Shown here: piece by piece, positions 1 through 9,249 of the stretch
How the letters are laid out: the number at the start of each line of letters is the position of its first letter
Position numbering within the stretch: position 1 is the stretch's first letter
NCBI GenBank assembly: GCA_963580285.1
Contig: OY757013.1
Location: 135,219,027 to 135,283,026 of the forward strand
Source: Lucinisca nassula
Lineage: Eukaryota > Mollusca > Bivalvia > Lucinida > Lucinidae
DNA: 64,000 bases
Direction: 5' to 3'
The notes under the pieces: generated by a model
What the model was told of the DNA's origin: nothing
The model's database searches: none
Seen by the model: only the letters and a program-made list of their open reading frames with translations
Made by a program: the position numbers and the translations under genes

Positions 1-1
1 A

Positions 2-136
2 GTTTATTCACAGCAGCCACTGTCTAATAATGTAGCCAGCGAGACAGTTAGGCCATTGAAGAAGAGACGAAGGAAGTCTCGAGATAAAGCAGAGAGTTTA
101 AAGCAACTCTTGAGGTTAATGTCTAATATGTTATAA
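2..136 (+). CDS. C-terminal tail of a pol-like polyprotein (partial)
   Basis: An open frame enters from the left edge and stops at TAA 134-136, giving 44 residues. The tail is basic (a KKRRRK run about 24 residues before the stop) and ends in a leucine/methionine-rich segment. I infer that it is the end of Pol (integrase tail) because it lies just upstream of an envelope gene, as in errantivirus-like LTR elements. No catalytic motif is in view, so the assignment rests on position and composition only. It could also be chance open sequence. Confidence 0.35.
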   Translation, partial: VYSQQPLSNNVASETVRPLKKRRRKSRDKAESLKQLLRLMSNML

Positions 137-240
137 AATGACCTCGTAATGTTATGTTCTTTAATGAGGTAAGGGCCTCATGTATGTTAATAGAGGTGAA
201 TTGTAAATAAGTACCTCGTTCAACAAGTGTAGTAATGCCC

Positions 241-258
241 ATTTTTATTTAATTTCAG
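241..258 (+). promoter_or_regulatory. Candidate splice acceptor for env mRNA
   Basis: A T-rich tract ends in TTTCAG at 253-258, nine bases before the env ATG at 268. Insect errantiviruses make Env from a spliced subgenomic mRNA, so an acceptor here is expected. The donor would lie left of the window. This is inferred from sequence only. Confidence 0.4.
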
Positions 259-267
259 ATTAACAAT

Positions 268-1401
268 ATGATGATCACATTAATCTTGGGATCATTGTTT
301 GTTAGCCAGGCATTCGGACTCTTTACATCCGAAAATGTTGTGTTTCAAAAGACTAATGAAATCTTTATTAACGATGCACACTGGTCTGTAACATTTATTC
401 ATGATTTGAGACCGTTTGAAAATCTGATTTTAAAGATTCAAAACGATCTTGTTCGCACTGATGAAATTGTGAAATACATGACAAACTTTTATCAGAAGTC
501 AAATTTAACGGGATATGTAGAAACATTCCAAAGTTTACATGTTGAAGTTAACCTTTTAACAGATACATACAAATCTGTTTATGAAAACTTTGATGAGTAC
601 CAGACACTTTCAGTAAACAGTCATGAACACAAAAGGTCATTAATTCCTATCATAGGACAATTAATGAGCACTCTTTTTGGCACTGTATCAGAAAGTGACC
701 TTGAGAACATAGATAGAAATATCAAAACCTTGGCACTTAACCAAGATCAGATAATACATGATATTGATGTAAGTTTATCTGTACTTAACTTAACAAGAAT
801 GCAAGTAGCAGAAAATAGGAGATCAATAATGGATCTCATCATCGTTATTCAGAAGCTTGACAATAAAATAAGATTGCTTGAAAGAACAATCGAACAACAG
901 TTTGTTAGACTTGAACAATTTATTCATACATACTTACAATTCAAAATGATACTTGATGAAATTAGGCTTACCACACAAGATGCTATATTTTATCTTGAGA
1001 GCTTAAAATCTGAACTAAACATGTTGTCAATGCATCATTTATCAACTAATACAATCTCACCTAAAGATCTGAAGCAATTATTAATTGAAGTAGAAACAAA
1101 ACTTCCTAATAACTTTGAGCTTCCTAAAAATCCTCGTAAGGATATTTGGTATTTTTATAAGACATTGACATGTATAACATACCTTGAGAATAATGAAATT
1201 AGAATTATCCTTAAGATTCCACTAATTAACACGAAAGAGGAATATGAAGTGTATAAAATACATAACTTACCACTACCGCTACTCTCAAATAACCAGACAG
1301 ATGTTTTATTAAAATACAGTTTAGAAAATGAAATGATACTGGTCTCAAAGGATAAAACAAAGTTTTTTTCTCCTATCCGAAAGTACATTTCAGATGTCTA
1401 A
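268..1401 (+). pseudogene. env: Envelope fusion protein, baculovirus F-like, N-terminal part (frameshifted)
   Basis: 377 codons. Residues 1-17 form a hydrophobic signal peptide. A dibasic KR at residues 122-123, preceded by His, is followed by a hydrophobic, glycine-containing stretch (SLIPIIGQLMSTLFG). This is the layout of a furin-type cleavage site and fusion peptide in baculovirus F proteins and errantivirus Env. Residues 180-250 are rich in heptad-like Leu/Ile/Val and probably form coiled coil. In this family the membrane protein mediates fusion. The frame ends at TAA 1399-1401, just after a run of seven T (1363-1369). The remaining family features continue in the +2 frame from about 1370, so I read this as one gene with a one-base slip at the T run. 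The ATG at 268 is chosen because the signal peptide follows at once and a splice acceptor precedes it. Assignment to the F-like class is by motif layout, not by search. Confidence 0.72.
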
Positions 1402-2239
1402 TAACTATCATTTTCATTTTTGCAATCCTGAGACAGCATTTTATCAGACCAACGTAAATAAGTTTTGCGTTGTTGCTCTGTTTATGCAAAACCTGCATGA
1501 CATTAAAAAGTACTGTAAACAAGTAGTTGTGTTGGAAGAAAGATTGCCAACTACGAAGTACTTGTCATTTGGTATTTGGATTGTTGTCACAAATAGACCT
1601 CTGACATTTACATTAAATTGTCAAGCATATGAACCGAAGAATGCTGACATTAAAGTCACACCACCACTTGGCATTATCCGGTTAAATAATACATGTAAAG
1701 CCTCAAACAAATATTTACAGTTACCTGAATATTTTGGCAGACATAGTAACTTTGAAAGGTCAGATCCTTTGCAAGCACTTTTGAAATTACATAATGTTTC
1801 AACCTTTTACTTTTGGCTTGATATCAAAACTAAATTAGGATCTAAACCAATGAAGTTGCCACCACGTTTGTCAAGTTTGAAAGAGATCCCTTTACAAAAT
1901 CTACTCCGTGAAACAAGAAACTATAAACCTGTAATAATAGATGAGAGTAAATCCAATATTAGTTGGATACATGTTATGTTAATCAGTATTGCATCGACAG
2001 TATTATTAATTGCAATTATCTTAATAATCTTACGTAGAAGAAACTTTGTCTATAAGATAATTGGTGTAAGACAGGCTAACACACATGATCTTGAGAAGGT
2101 GAATGTGAAACGGTCACCGATCAAAGCTGATGTTATCGAGATGTCCACTCTGATCGAGGAACAAAACGTCGATAACGTTGAGGAAGGACAAAAGCCCTTC
2201 AAGTGGACTGATGCAACGGCGGCATGGGCAAAGAAATAA
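1394..2239 (+). pseudogene. env: Envelope fusion protein, baculovirus F-like, C-terminal part (frameshifted)
   Basis: 281 codons in the frame one base off from the upstream env part, overlapping it by 8 bases. It opens with a cysteine-rich ectodomain segment (Cys at residues 10, 25, 41, 76 and 99). A hydrophobic membrane anchor follows at about residues 191-213 (nt 1964-2032), then RRR and a cytoplasmic tail of about 68 residues. It lacks a signal peptide, so it would not make sense as a separate membrane protein starting at 1394. It is best read as the C-terminal half of the F-like Env. The two parts together would be about 650 residues, close to the usual F protein length. No other stop or gap is visible in either half. 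The insertion is therefore probably young, or the shift may be an assembly or sequencing error in the T run. Confidence 0.7.
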
Positions 2240-3640
2240 GGAAAATCTGTGCACAGTGTTTTAAAGCAGATTTGTTTATGAATACTAGTTATATAAACAG
2301 TGTTTGTTAACAGGAATAAGTTAACAGTATTTAGCTATTCAACGGTATATAGCTATTGTTATGAACTATTTGCATAACAGATGAACTTTATTTATCGTAC
2401 GATGTGTTTTCATCATGTATATACTTCATGTGATCGTAGTAGTACTAATGGTTATAGTACAGTGACAATTCAGTGACATTTATTCGTGCCTTGTATAGTC
2501 CTGAAGACTATGCATGGACGAAGACTTAGTGATCAGAACTTTAATGACTTTAAATAATAAAGTCCTGAGTATGCCCCTTAAGGTCATGCTTAGGTGAAGA
2601 CGTACATGTGACAGTAAACTTTATTTTATTACAGCCCGACGACATTAGTGCTGTACAGGAACACTATGGGTATTGTTAAGAACACCCACCACATCCAACT
2701 TACCTCATTACCAACCTACACCACCAGCAAATACACAGATCAGAGAACAACGATGGGATACTCACAGCAAATAAAATCTACAGAGTTCCGGTTATACCTA
2801 TTCCACAACCTCCGACAGTTATAAACTTGAGGGAAGAACAATGTGACTGTGTGAATTCTCGGTCCAAAAAGGAATAAAAACTTAATCTAAAAACAGTGTG
2901 TTTAATGAGCCCTTTATTGGTCTTATAGTTTGTAGAAATCCTGGTTACAAGTATATTGCTTATCCTGGTAATTAGGAAGTCTACTAGATTAGAAGGGTTG
3001 ATTAAAAGAAATGATTAAAGGAAAACATCTTAGACATTTAATTAACAATTAAACTTTGAAACTTCGTTTTAATCCTGGTCTTAATCCTGGTCAAATCCTA
3101 ATCAAATGTTTTTATTAGATCCTTGTCACATAGTAGCTTAACTACATAGTAGATTAATTATAATCCTAGTCACATGAAACATACATGACATTAATTAATT
3201 AACTAATCTTGATTGATGATATGTTATTCATCCTGGTCTTCATCCTGATGAGTAATATATGTATCATATAATCCTGGTCACTTATATATGTGAATGGATC
3301 CTTGACACTGACATGTGTTTATGATGTCTTGTTTATTTATGCATGATCCTGGTCACTGACATGTGTTTATGATATATGTTGACAATATAATGTTATTATT
3401 TAGATATCATCCTGGTTACTGATATACGTTGGTGATCATCCTGGTCACTGATATATGTTTGTGACATCTTGTTTTAGTGCATACATCCTGGTCAATGATG
3501 TTTGTTGATGATATCTTGTTTTATTATATATTAATTGTGTATACAGTATATGTACAAGAGGTTTTGGTCAGAATTAGATAAATTAATTAAGGGGTTAATT
3601 AAATTAATTAAGGGGTTAATTAATTTACTCAACAGTGGGA
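2240..3640 (+). other. 3' noncoding region of the LTR element
   Basis: There is no reading frame of interest between the env stop and the putative LTR. 2,640-2,880 is relatively C-rich. 2,880-3,640 is AT-rich and carries the TCCTGGTC repeats listed separately. 3,634-3,640 (AGTGGGA) is a weak candidate polypurine tract just before the LTR. An alternative LTR start further left cannot be excluded, because the 5' LTR is outside the window. Confidence 0.4.
2935..3500 (+). repeat. Short interspersed TCCTGGT repeats
   Basis: The core TCCTGGT recurs about ten times (for example near 2938, 2964, 3075, 3230, 3271, 3350, 3410, 3437, 3484). It is often followed by CACTGA and a TATATGTT-like segment, with spacings of 30-80 bp. 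The copies are degenerate and directly oriented. They lie between env and the LTR promoter, so they may be enhancer-like or simply a decayed tandem repeat. Confidence 0.6.
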
Positions 3641-4167
3641 TGTATATAACATAGTCATGTTATGCACATGATATTTTGCATAGGCATGTTATCATGTGTA
3701 TGACTGAAATGTTGTTGAAGGTGTGTAGGAATGATGATATGACTGAATGAGTGTTGAAAAGGCAGTAAGCTTCTGTCTCAGTACTATTATGAAAATATTA
3801 AGCTTCAATTCTTATTATGAAACAGCTTCATTTTAAAACTCTGAAACATCAATTATATAACTTTGCATAAAATGCAGAGATGCACTTGAATTACACATAC
3901 ATGTACCTTACATGTACCTGGCAGCCATTCAAATCATAATTTCGTAATATCATATGACTCTGACATTTCCTTTTAAAGGTTATTTAAGCAGGTGTTCATG
4001 TGAAGTACTTTAGAAACCTGATGAAACTGCATTTTAAAGATCATATTATTAGTGCAGCCATCAAAATAATGACAGATAGCCTATAGTTAGAAGAGATTTT
4101 GGCAAGAGTTGCGATAACAAGCATGATGCAATGAGAGAGGGATATTGCGTGAGATTTTTGTAGTGAT

Positions 4168-4175
4168 TATAAATA
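4168..4175 (+). promoter_or_regulatory. TATA box of the LTR promoter
   Basis: TATAAATA lies inside the putative LTR. A TTCAGATG segment about 25 bp downstream could be the initiator. Transcription from a 3' LTR would read out into the flanking repeats. Confidence 0.45.
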
Positions 4176-4272
4176 CTGGGGTTTCTGACCAAGACTTCAG
4201 ATGTCTACTTGATCAGCTTGCATCCAGTTTGTCTGGTTTTAGGAGTTGTGCACTCGTATGAGGTGCCTGCCT

Positions 4273-4278
4273 AATAAA
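4273..4278 (+). terminator. Polyadenylation signal AATAAA in the LTR
   Basis: AATAAA sits about 100 bp after the TATA box, in the expected R region. It would set the 3' end of the retroelement transcript. Confidence 0.45.
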
Positions 4279-4380
4279 GCTGCTGAAACTCTCAATATGA
4301 CTTTAGTTATATTTTAAAATTATTGAAACACTATACGATCACAGTCAAAGGTGTATAGCTACGCTATACTACAATATTTA

Positions 4381-4722
4381 CTATTATCATATGACGTTGC
4401 GTCTTGGAGTGTAATAACGCCATGTAATATTTTCGATAATCCACTAGTGGATTAAATATGCAAATTAGCTAGATATGTCCCGTAACGTAACATGGATGCC
4501 GTCCTTAACGACGTCGCGTTTACTTACGGCGGAATATTGTCATTTTTGTAAACATTCGTGAATAAAATGCGTTTTAAATGTCATATGATAAATAGAATTT
4601 TGCATTCGTGCTCGTGTATTATTGAATTTATTAAACTCGTTGAGGAAAAGGGATAAAATTCTCGGCAAAGCCTCGCATTTTATCCCTTTTCCTCAACTCG
4701 TTTAATAAATTCAATAATACAT
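4381..4722 (+). mobile_element. Foldback MITE 'E', copy 1
   Basis: It begins with a TATCATATGACGT-type end. It finishes in a large hairpin (about 4613-4718) whose arms share TATTATTGAATTTATTAAAC and a GGGATAAAAT block, with AAAGCC at the turn. A second copy in reverse orientation is at 41,935-42,290. It abuts the LTR end. No coding potential. Confidence 0.6.
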
Positions 4723-4723
4723 G

Positions 4724-5001
4724 CATCACGAAAACATGCCTATATAGTTTTGACCCCCTTGAACCCCACTGTTATATAGTAAAACTGGGGTTTCCGGGGG
4801 TATACCTTATTTTTCTTATTTCTGCTCAAAAACATAGATTGTGGGTACTCGATAGAACCGCCTCGTCGAGGCGGTTCCATCGAGCCCCCACAATCTATGT
4901 TTTGAACAGAAATAAGAAAAATATGACAATTTTTCATCTTAAAATTTCTAATTTTTGGCAAAAAAATGGCAATGTATTTGTATAGGCGTGTTTTCGTATT
5001 G
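4724..5001 (+). mobile_element. Foldback MITE family A, copy A1
   Basis: The ends are CATCACGAAAAC on the left and GTTTTCGTATTG on the right. The left flank module carries GACCCCCTTGAACCCCAC and its partner AAACTGGGGTTT. The centre is the family hairpin with arms of about 35 bp containing GTGGGTACTCG and GAACCGCCTC. This is the fullest copy on the left side and serves as a reference for the family. Confidence 0.8.
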
Positions 5002-5207
5002 ACCAGCAGCAAAGCTCTAGGTGCTGATGAGACTGCACGGACGCGTAGGCTGATCTGCACCGTCTCTGTTCGCAAATAAAAAAAAAAGTTTTCGCCTGGC
5101 CTGGCTTATTTAAGAGAAAGTTCCTGCCAGAAAAGGATATCAAAAATTCTTTATATAATATATGTTAAAAATTTATACACTGTCAGTTATATTGAGATTT
5201 TTGCACA

Positions 5208-5243
5208 CCCCCCCCCCCCCCCCCACCACACACACACACACAA
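5208..5243 (+). repeat. Poly-C and (CA)n tract
   Basis: A run of about 17 C is followed by CA dinucleotides. Simple repeat. Confidence 0.9.
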
Positions 5244-5289
5244 ACACACCAAAAAATGTTTCGATAAAAAAATCTAATATTTTTCATAT

Positions 5290-5465
5290 TTCCACTATAT
5301 AAACATATGGGTACCTGCCTTGGCGAAGCGGTTCTAACAAGTATCCACAATATATGCTTTTGAGCAGAAATAAGAAAAAAAAATCCATTCCCCTGTAAAC
5401 TCTAGTTTATTAAATGAAAGTGGGAGGTTAGGGTCAAAATTACATACGAGTGTTTTTGTAATTTT
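5290..5465 (+). mobile_element. Family A MITE fragment
   Basis: This is the right half of a family A copy: half of the hairpin (GCGGTTCTAACAAG), then GAGCAGAAATAAG and the CCCCTGTAAAC / AAAGTGGGAGG end module. The left half is lost or replaced by the C/CA tract. Confidence 0.55.
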
Positions 5466-5472
5466 GTCCATT

Positions 5473-5750
5473 CATTACGATAACACACCCGTGCTACACA
5501 GTACATTTTTTTCACATCTCCAAAATGGCTACTTTTTCTGATGAAAATCCGTAATATATTTCTTATTTGTACTGCAGACACAGGTTGTGCGTACTCGTTA
5601 AAACCGCCTCAATGAGACGGTTCTAACGAGTACCCACAATCTATGTCTTGTAGCAGAAACAAAAAATAATGTATACCCCCGTAAACCCCTGTTTTTTCCA
5701 CATAAAGTGGGGTTTAGGGGGTGTTCATTTTACGGACTTGTTCACGTGAT
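5473..5750 (+). mobile_element. Foldback MITE family B, copy B1
   Basis: The left end is CATTACGATAACACACCCGT, followed by CACATCTCCAAAATGGC. The right end is GGACTTGTTCACGTGAT. The central hairpin is the one seen in family A (ACTCGTTAAAACCGCCTC with TCTAACGAGTACCCAC). Left and right ends differ from each other and from family A. Confidence 0.78.
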
Positions 5751-5814
5751 ATGATTCGGGATTCTTTCAGCCACTGCCTTCTTACCCCAACCTTATTCAG
5801 GCATTTGCTGTTCT

Positions 5815-6001
5815 TTGATTAATGCAAAGCGTGCTAATGCGTACGTACATGTTTGTCTGTGAAACTGCAATTGCACGCTTTGCATTAATCAAAGTGTGCA
5901 ATTGCAGTTTCACAGACAAACATGTACGCATTAGCACGCTTTGCATTAATCAAAAAACAGCAAATCGTGCTAATGCGTACGTGTTTGTCTGTGAAACTGC
6001 A
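5815..6001 (+). repeat. Near-perfect inverted repeat plus a third direct copy
   Basis: The arm at 5815-5877 and its reverse complement at 5895-5953 match along their whole length except for one 4-base GTAC indel. The 17-base loop repeats part of the arm (GCTTTGCATTAATCAAA). 5966-6001 repeats the inner part of the arm in direct orientation. It lies just left of a SINE. The frames seen on both strands here arise from the palindrome. Confidence 0.85.
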
Positions 6002-6035
6002 CCTGGAATTTAATGTAATCAACACGGTGTGACAT

Positions 6036-6204
6036 AGAAGCCTCCGTGGTGTAGGGGTTACGCTACTCGCCTTGTAAACCAGGGATCGCAGGATCGATCC
6101 CGGGCTTCTCCAGACATTCGGATGAGTCTTTAAACCGAGGTTCCGTCTCCGTATGACCTTAGCTGTTGGTGGGACGTATAACTCAAACACTCACTCACTC
6201 ACTC
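6036..6204 (+). mobile_element. tRNA-derived SINE, copy T1, with 14-bp target-site duplication
   Basis: The 5' head resembles a tRNA. Acceptor-like GAAGCC (6037-6042) pairs with GGCTTC (6103-6108). A box A-like segment is GTGGTGTAGGGGTTA, and box B-like GGATCGATCC is at 6091-6100. The body ends in GGGACGTATAACTCAAAC and an (ACTC)n tail. ACACGGTGTGACAT flanks both sides (6022-6035 and 6205-6218), so this is a fairly recent LINE-driven insertion. Pol III transcription is inferred from the boxes. Confidence 0.85.
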
Positions 6205-6651
6205 ACACGGTGTGACATTAAAACGCTAAGGCAAAACACACTTTGTACTTTTAAGCCTACATTCCGACTTTCCTGTACTTCAATCTCTTATTAGTTTGCA
6301 GTTGGCAATAAAACTGTCACGTTGTCATGCATATCCGTAGTGATACAATTGGCGCAGCACTGGGGCGGGAAAACGAACTTATCAATTTGTTGATTGCAAG
6401 AAAATAACATTAAACTTATTTTAGTATGCAATCGATATTACAGTATATGTGCTTATCAGGTACTTCCAAAGGCCGACAGGAACACACGCTAGATGGTACG
6501 CAAATTAATTACCATGTAGCGCTCACCTAAAATGGCACTATCTGCCAGCTAGAGCTACTTTCAGGTCACAATGTTTTCCTGTAGCAGAAATAAGAAAATA
6601 ATCTCAAATTGTATTTTGGAAAGTGTCATTTCACGACTAAGGAAGTAAAAT

Positions 6652-7077
6652 GGGCATTATGTCGCATGGGCGGGTTACATGTAATATCCGAAAGCATAGA
6701 TTTCTCTTAAGACTCCTACGGCCCCCGGCCATCGGGGCTTGAAGAAATATATGAGCTGTATGATGCTTCCACGCAGAGCTGAAACCGACCCGCACACGAG
6801 TACTGGTAAACCGCTTAGGGTTTCTAAGTCTGCCCAGGCAAAGCAGTGCGAGTCGGCCCGTTCATGCTTATAAACCCTATTGATTTCATTGGGCGGCAGG
6901 GCTTGAGATGTCATGTCATCTCAGTGTCGGGTAAAAGTCCCACAAAATTGGAAGTAACGTCTCCAAAATGACCTTTAGAGTGTTGACTGGGACGTTAAAC
7001 GTCAAATCAAACAAACAAACAAATGAAACGGGCATTATGTCGCATGAGCGTTGAATGTCCTAAAGCATAGATTTCTC
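6652..7077 (+). repeat. Imperfect direct duplication flanking SINE-like copy S1
   Basis: GGGCATTATGTCGCATG ... AAAGCATAGATTTCTC occurs at about 6652-6707 and again at about 7030-7077. The second copy starts right after the tail of S1. Either this is an unusually long target-site duplication or S1 inserted into one copy of an older tandem duplication. Confidence 0.7.
6718..7022 (+). mobile_element. SINE-like retroposon S, copy S1
   Basis: The head is CGGCCCCCGGCCATCGGGG. The middle has CATGCTTATAAACCCTATTG and ATCTCAGTGTCGGGTAAAAG. The 3' end is GGGACGTTAAACGTC followed by (CAAA)n. Length is about 300 bp, with no coding capacity. The tail and the 14-bp duplication of sister copy S2 support a LINE-mobilised retroposon. 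I did not find a clear box A/B. Confidence 0.7.
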
Positions 7078-7478
7078 ATATGACCCATTACTGAGGTAAT
7101 GTCCAAATGTGACCGATTCAGTATTTGAAGATAGATGGATACATCTTAAATATATATGACGGGGACATTTTATGCCAGTGGACTTAACCAGGTCGTGAAT
7201 TAAGCTGCAATAAAGATGGAAATCGCACAAAACTCAGTTTCTGCTGCTAGTTTGCCAGCAAAGCAGGGGAATTTGGATCAACAATGTTCCTAGCCTAATT
7301 CAGTTACATGGTAAATGTTATACTGCGGAAACGTCATGGTCTGATTGGAAATTGTATTTCTTCAAGAATAATGTAAGAGAGAATCCGATTATCTAGAAAG
7401 TTGTCTTTTGTATTCCCAGTGCAATAGCTATACTAATCACTGTCATTTGTGTCGTAATAAGACTAATAAGGCAAGTCA
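7023..7478. other. No recognised feature
   Basis: Apart from the second copy of the S1 flanking duplication (to about 7077), I see nothing I can name here. Confidence 0.5.
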
Positions 7479-8093
7479 GCACGAAAACATGCCTATACAA
7501 ATACATTGACACTTTTACCGCCGAAAAAAAGTTTTGAGATGAAAAATTGTGATAGTTTCATCACGAAAACATGCCTATATAATTTTGACCCCCATGAACC
7601 CCACTTTTATATAGTAAAACTGGGGTTTCCGGGGGTATACCTTATTTTTCTTATTTCTGCTCTAAAATATAGGTTGTGGGTACTCGTTAGAACAGCCTCG
7701 ATGAGGCGGTTCTAACGAGAGCCCACAATCTATATTTTGAGCAGAAAGAAGAAAAATATCACAATTTTTCATCAAATTTTTCATTTTTTCGGCGATAAAG
7801 GTGGCCATGTATTTGTATAGGCGTGTTTGCGTAACGTCTTATTTCTGCTCAAAAATATAGATTGTAGGTACTCAATAGAACCGCCTCGAATGGTATTTTT
7901 CTTATTTCTGCTCAAACTATAAATTGTGAATACTCTTTAGAACCTCCTCGATGAGGCGGTTCTAACGAGTACTCACAATCTATATTTGAGAGCACAAATA
8001 AGAAAAATAACGTTTAACCCTCTAAACCGCAATTTCACTTATATAAAAGTGGGGTTCGAGGGGTCAAGATTATATAGTCGTGTTTTCGTGATG
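7479..8093 (+). mobile_element. Composite of family A MITEs (A2, A3 and fragments)
   Basis: A truncated end (ACGAAAACATGCCTATAC, 7480) is followed by a full copy (7559-7837). Next come a half hairpin (7840-7890) and a further copy with hairpin and right end GTGTTTTCGTGATG at 8093. In A2 the left arm reads GGTTGTGGG and the right arm CCCACAATC, so one step is a G-T wobble. Probably insertions of A into A or partial tandem duplication. Confidence 0.7.
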
Positions 8094-8439
8094 AGAATAG
8101 GGTTAGACTGACAAGTGACACACAACAGCGGAGAAACTCATCCGTGTGAACTTTTAGGACTCGCTCATGTGCATTGATCTGAACCGTCTGGCTTGGCCTC
8201 TCGACCCAAACCTTCCTCGAGCTGGTAACGCCTATAGTGCGGCATATAATATTCCTGTATAGTTTAACCAGTCTATGATATGAGGTAGAAATAGAAAAGA
8301 ATGTATACCCCTTTAATGCCCCTTATAAAATAAAAATGCATCACGTTTAAAGGGGTGCTCATTGCACGAAATTGAATTCGCCTGTAAAAACAGAAGGACC
8401 GCGTTCAATGTGTAGGCCAGAATAGTATCTTATGATTTA

Positions 8440-8708
8440 CATCACGTGAACAAGTCCGTGAAATGAAGACCCCCTTATACCCCACTTCATATAGAGAAAA
8501 CTGGGGTTTACGGGGTATACATTATTTTTGCTCCAAAACATAGGTTGTGGGTACTCGTTAGAACCGCCTCAATGAGGCGGTTCTAACGAGTACCCACAAC
8601 CTATGTTTGCAGTATTTATAAGAAAAATATCACGGATTTTCAACAGAAAAGTAGCCATTTTGGAGATGTGAAAAATGCACTTTATCGCACGGGAGTGTTA
8701 TCGTAATG
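8440..8708 (+). mobile_element. Foldback MITE family B, copy B2 (inverted)
   Basis: It begins CATCACGTGAACAAGTCCGT and ends GTGTTATCGTAATG, with the central hairpin between GGTTGTGGGTACTCG and CGAGTACCCACAACC. Both hairpin arms match fully. 8279-8350 just before it is a shorter fragment with related CCCC/GGGG blocks. Confidence 0.8.
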
Positions 8709-8946
8709 AACATCTCAGAAATGGTTTTGCCTGCTGGTGACATCTTGAGAAAAATATATTAGATTTTCTCAGGAACCTTTTTTTTCCTGTTAAGAATAGA
8801 CCGAAATCAGAATTCCAAACACACACGCAAAAATGAGAAAAAAAATAATAACATACAGGAGTTTTCTGCCCTCTGAGTATGACAACAAACATATCGGACG
8901 TTGCCATTCTCCGGGCCTCAGGACTAGCCGTTTTGTCGGCTTCCGC

Positions 8947-9235
8947 CCATCGGGACTTGAAGAAATAGATCGGCTGCATGATGCTTCCACGCAGAGCTGA
9001 ATCCGACCACACACGAGTACTGGTAAGCCGCTTAGAGGATCTAAGCGTACCCATGCAAAGCGGTGCGAGTCGGACCGTACATGCTTATAAACCCTATTGG
9101 TTCCATTGGGCGGCAGGGCTTGAGATGTCGTTTCATCTCAATGTCGGGTAAAAATTCCACAAAATTGGAAGCAATGTCTCCAAAATTATCTATACAGTGT
9201 TGATGGGGACGTTAAACCTTAAATCAAACAAACAA
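8947..9235 (+). mobile_element. SINE-like retroposon S, copy S2, with 14-bp target-site duplication
   Basis: Full-length copy with the CATCGGGACTTGAAG head and (CAAA)n tail. ACTAGCCGTTTTGT flanks it exactly at 8933-8946 and 9236-9249, which defines the element ends (289 bp). This is the best evidence in the window that S is a retroposon. Confidence 0.82.
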
Positions 9236-9249
9236 ACTAGCCGTTTTGT

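Larger units (their letters stand above)
3641..4373 (+). mobile_element. Putative 3' LTR
   Basis: The segment starts TGTA and ends TACA, has a TATA box (4168-4175) and an AATAAA signal (4273-4278) about 105 bp apart, and follows a short purine run. This is the U3-R-U5 order expected of a 3' LTR. The 733-bp bounds come from the TGTA/TACA ends and the purine run only. The 5' LTR and the second target-site copy lie outside the window, so the edges are tentative. Confidence 0.5.

Noticed and set aside
1394..2239. Second env part as an independent gene starting at ATG 1394
   Set aside because: No signal peptide, and its content continues the fusion-protein layout of the upstream frame. A frameshift explains it better.
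4740..5143. Open frames on the minus strand across MITE A1
   Set aside because: They follow the MITE sequence. Similar peptides appear at other copies (for example 50,477-50,716), so they are shadows of the repeat.
6036..6110. Functional tRNA gene
   Set aside because: The head resembles a tRNA, but it is joined to a SINE body with tail and target duplication, and the cloverleaf is imperfect.
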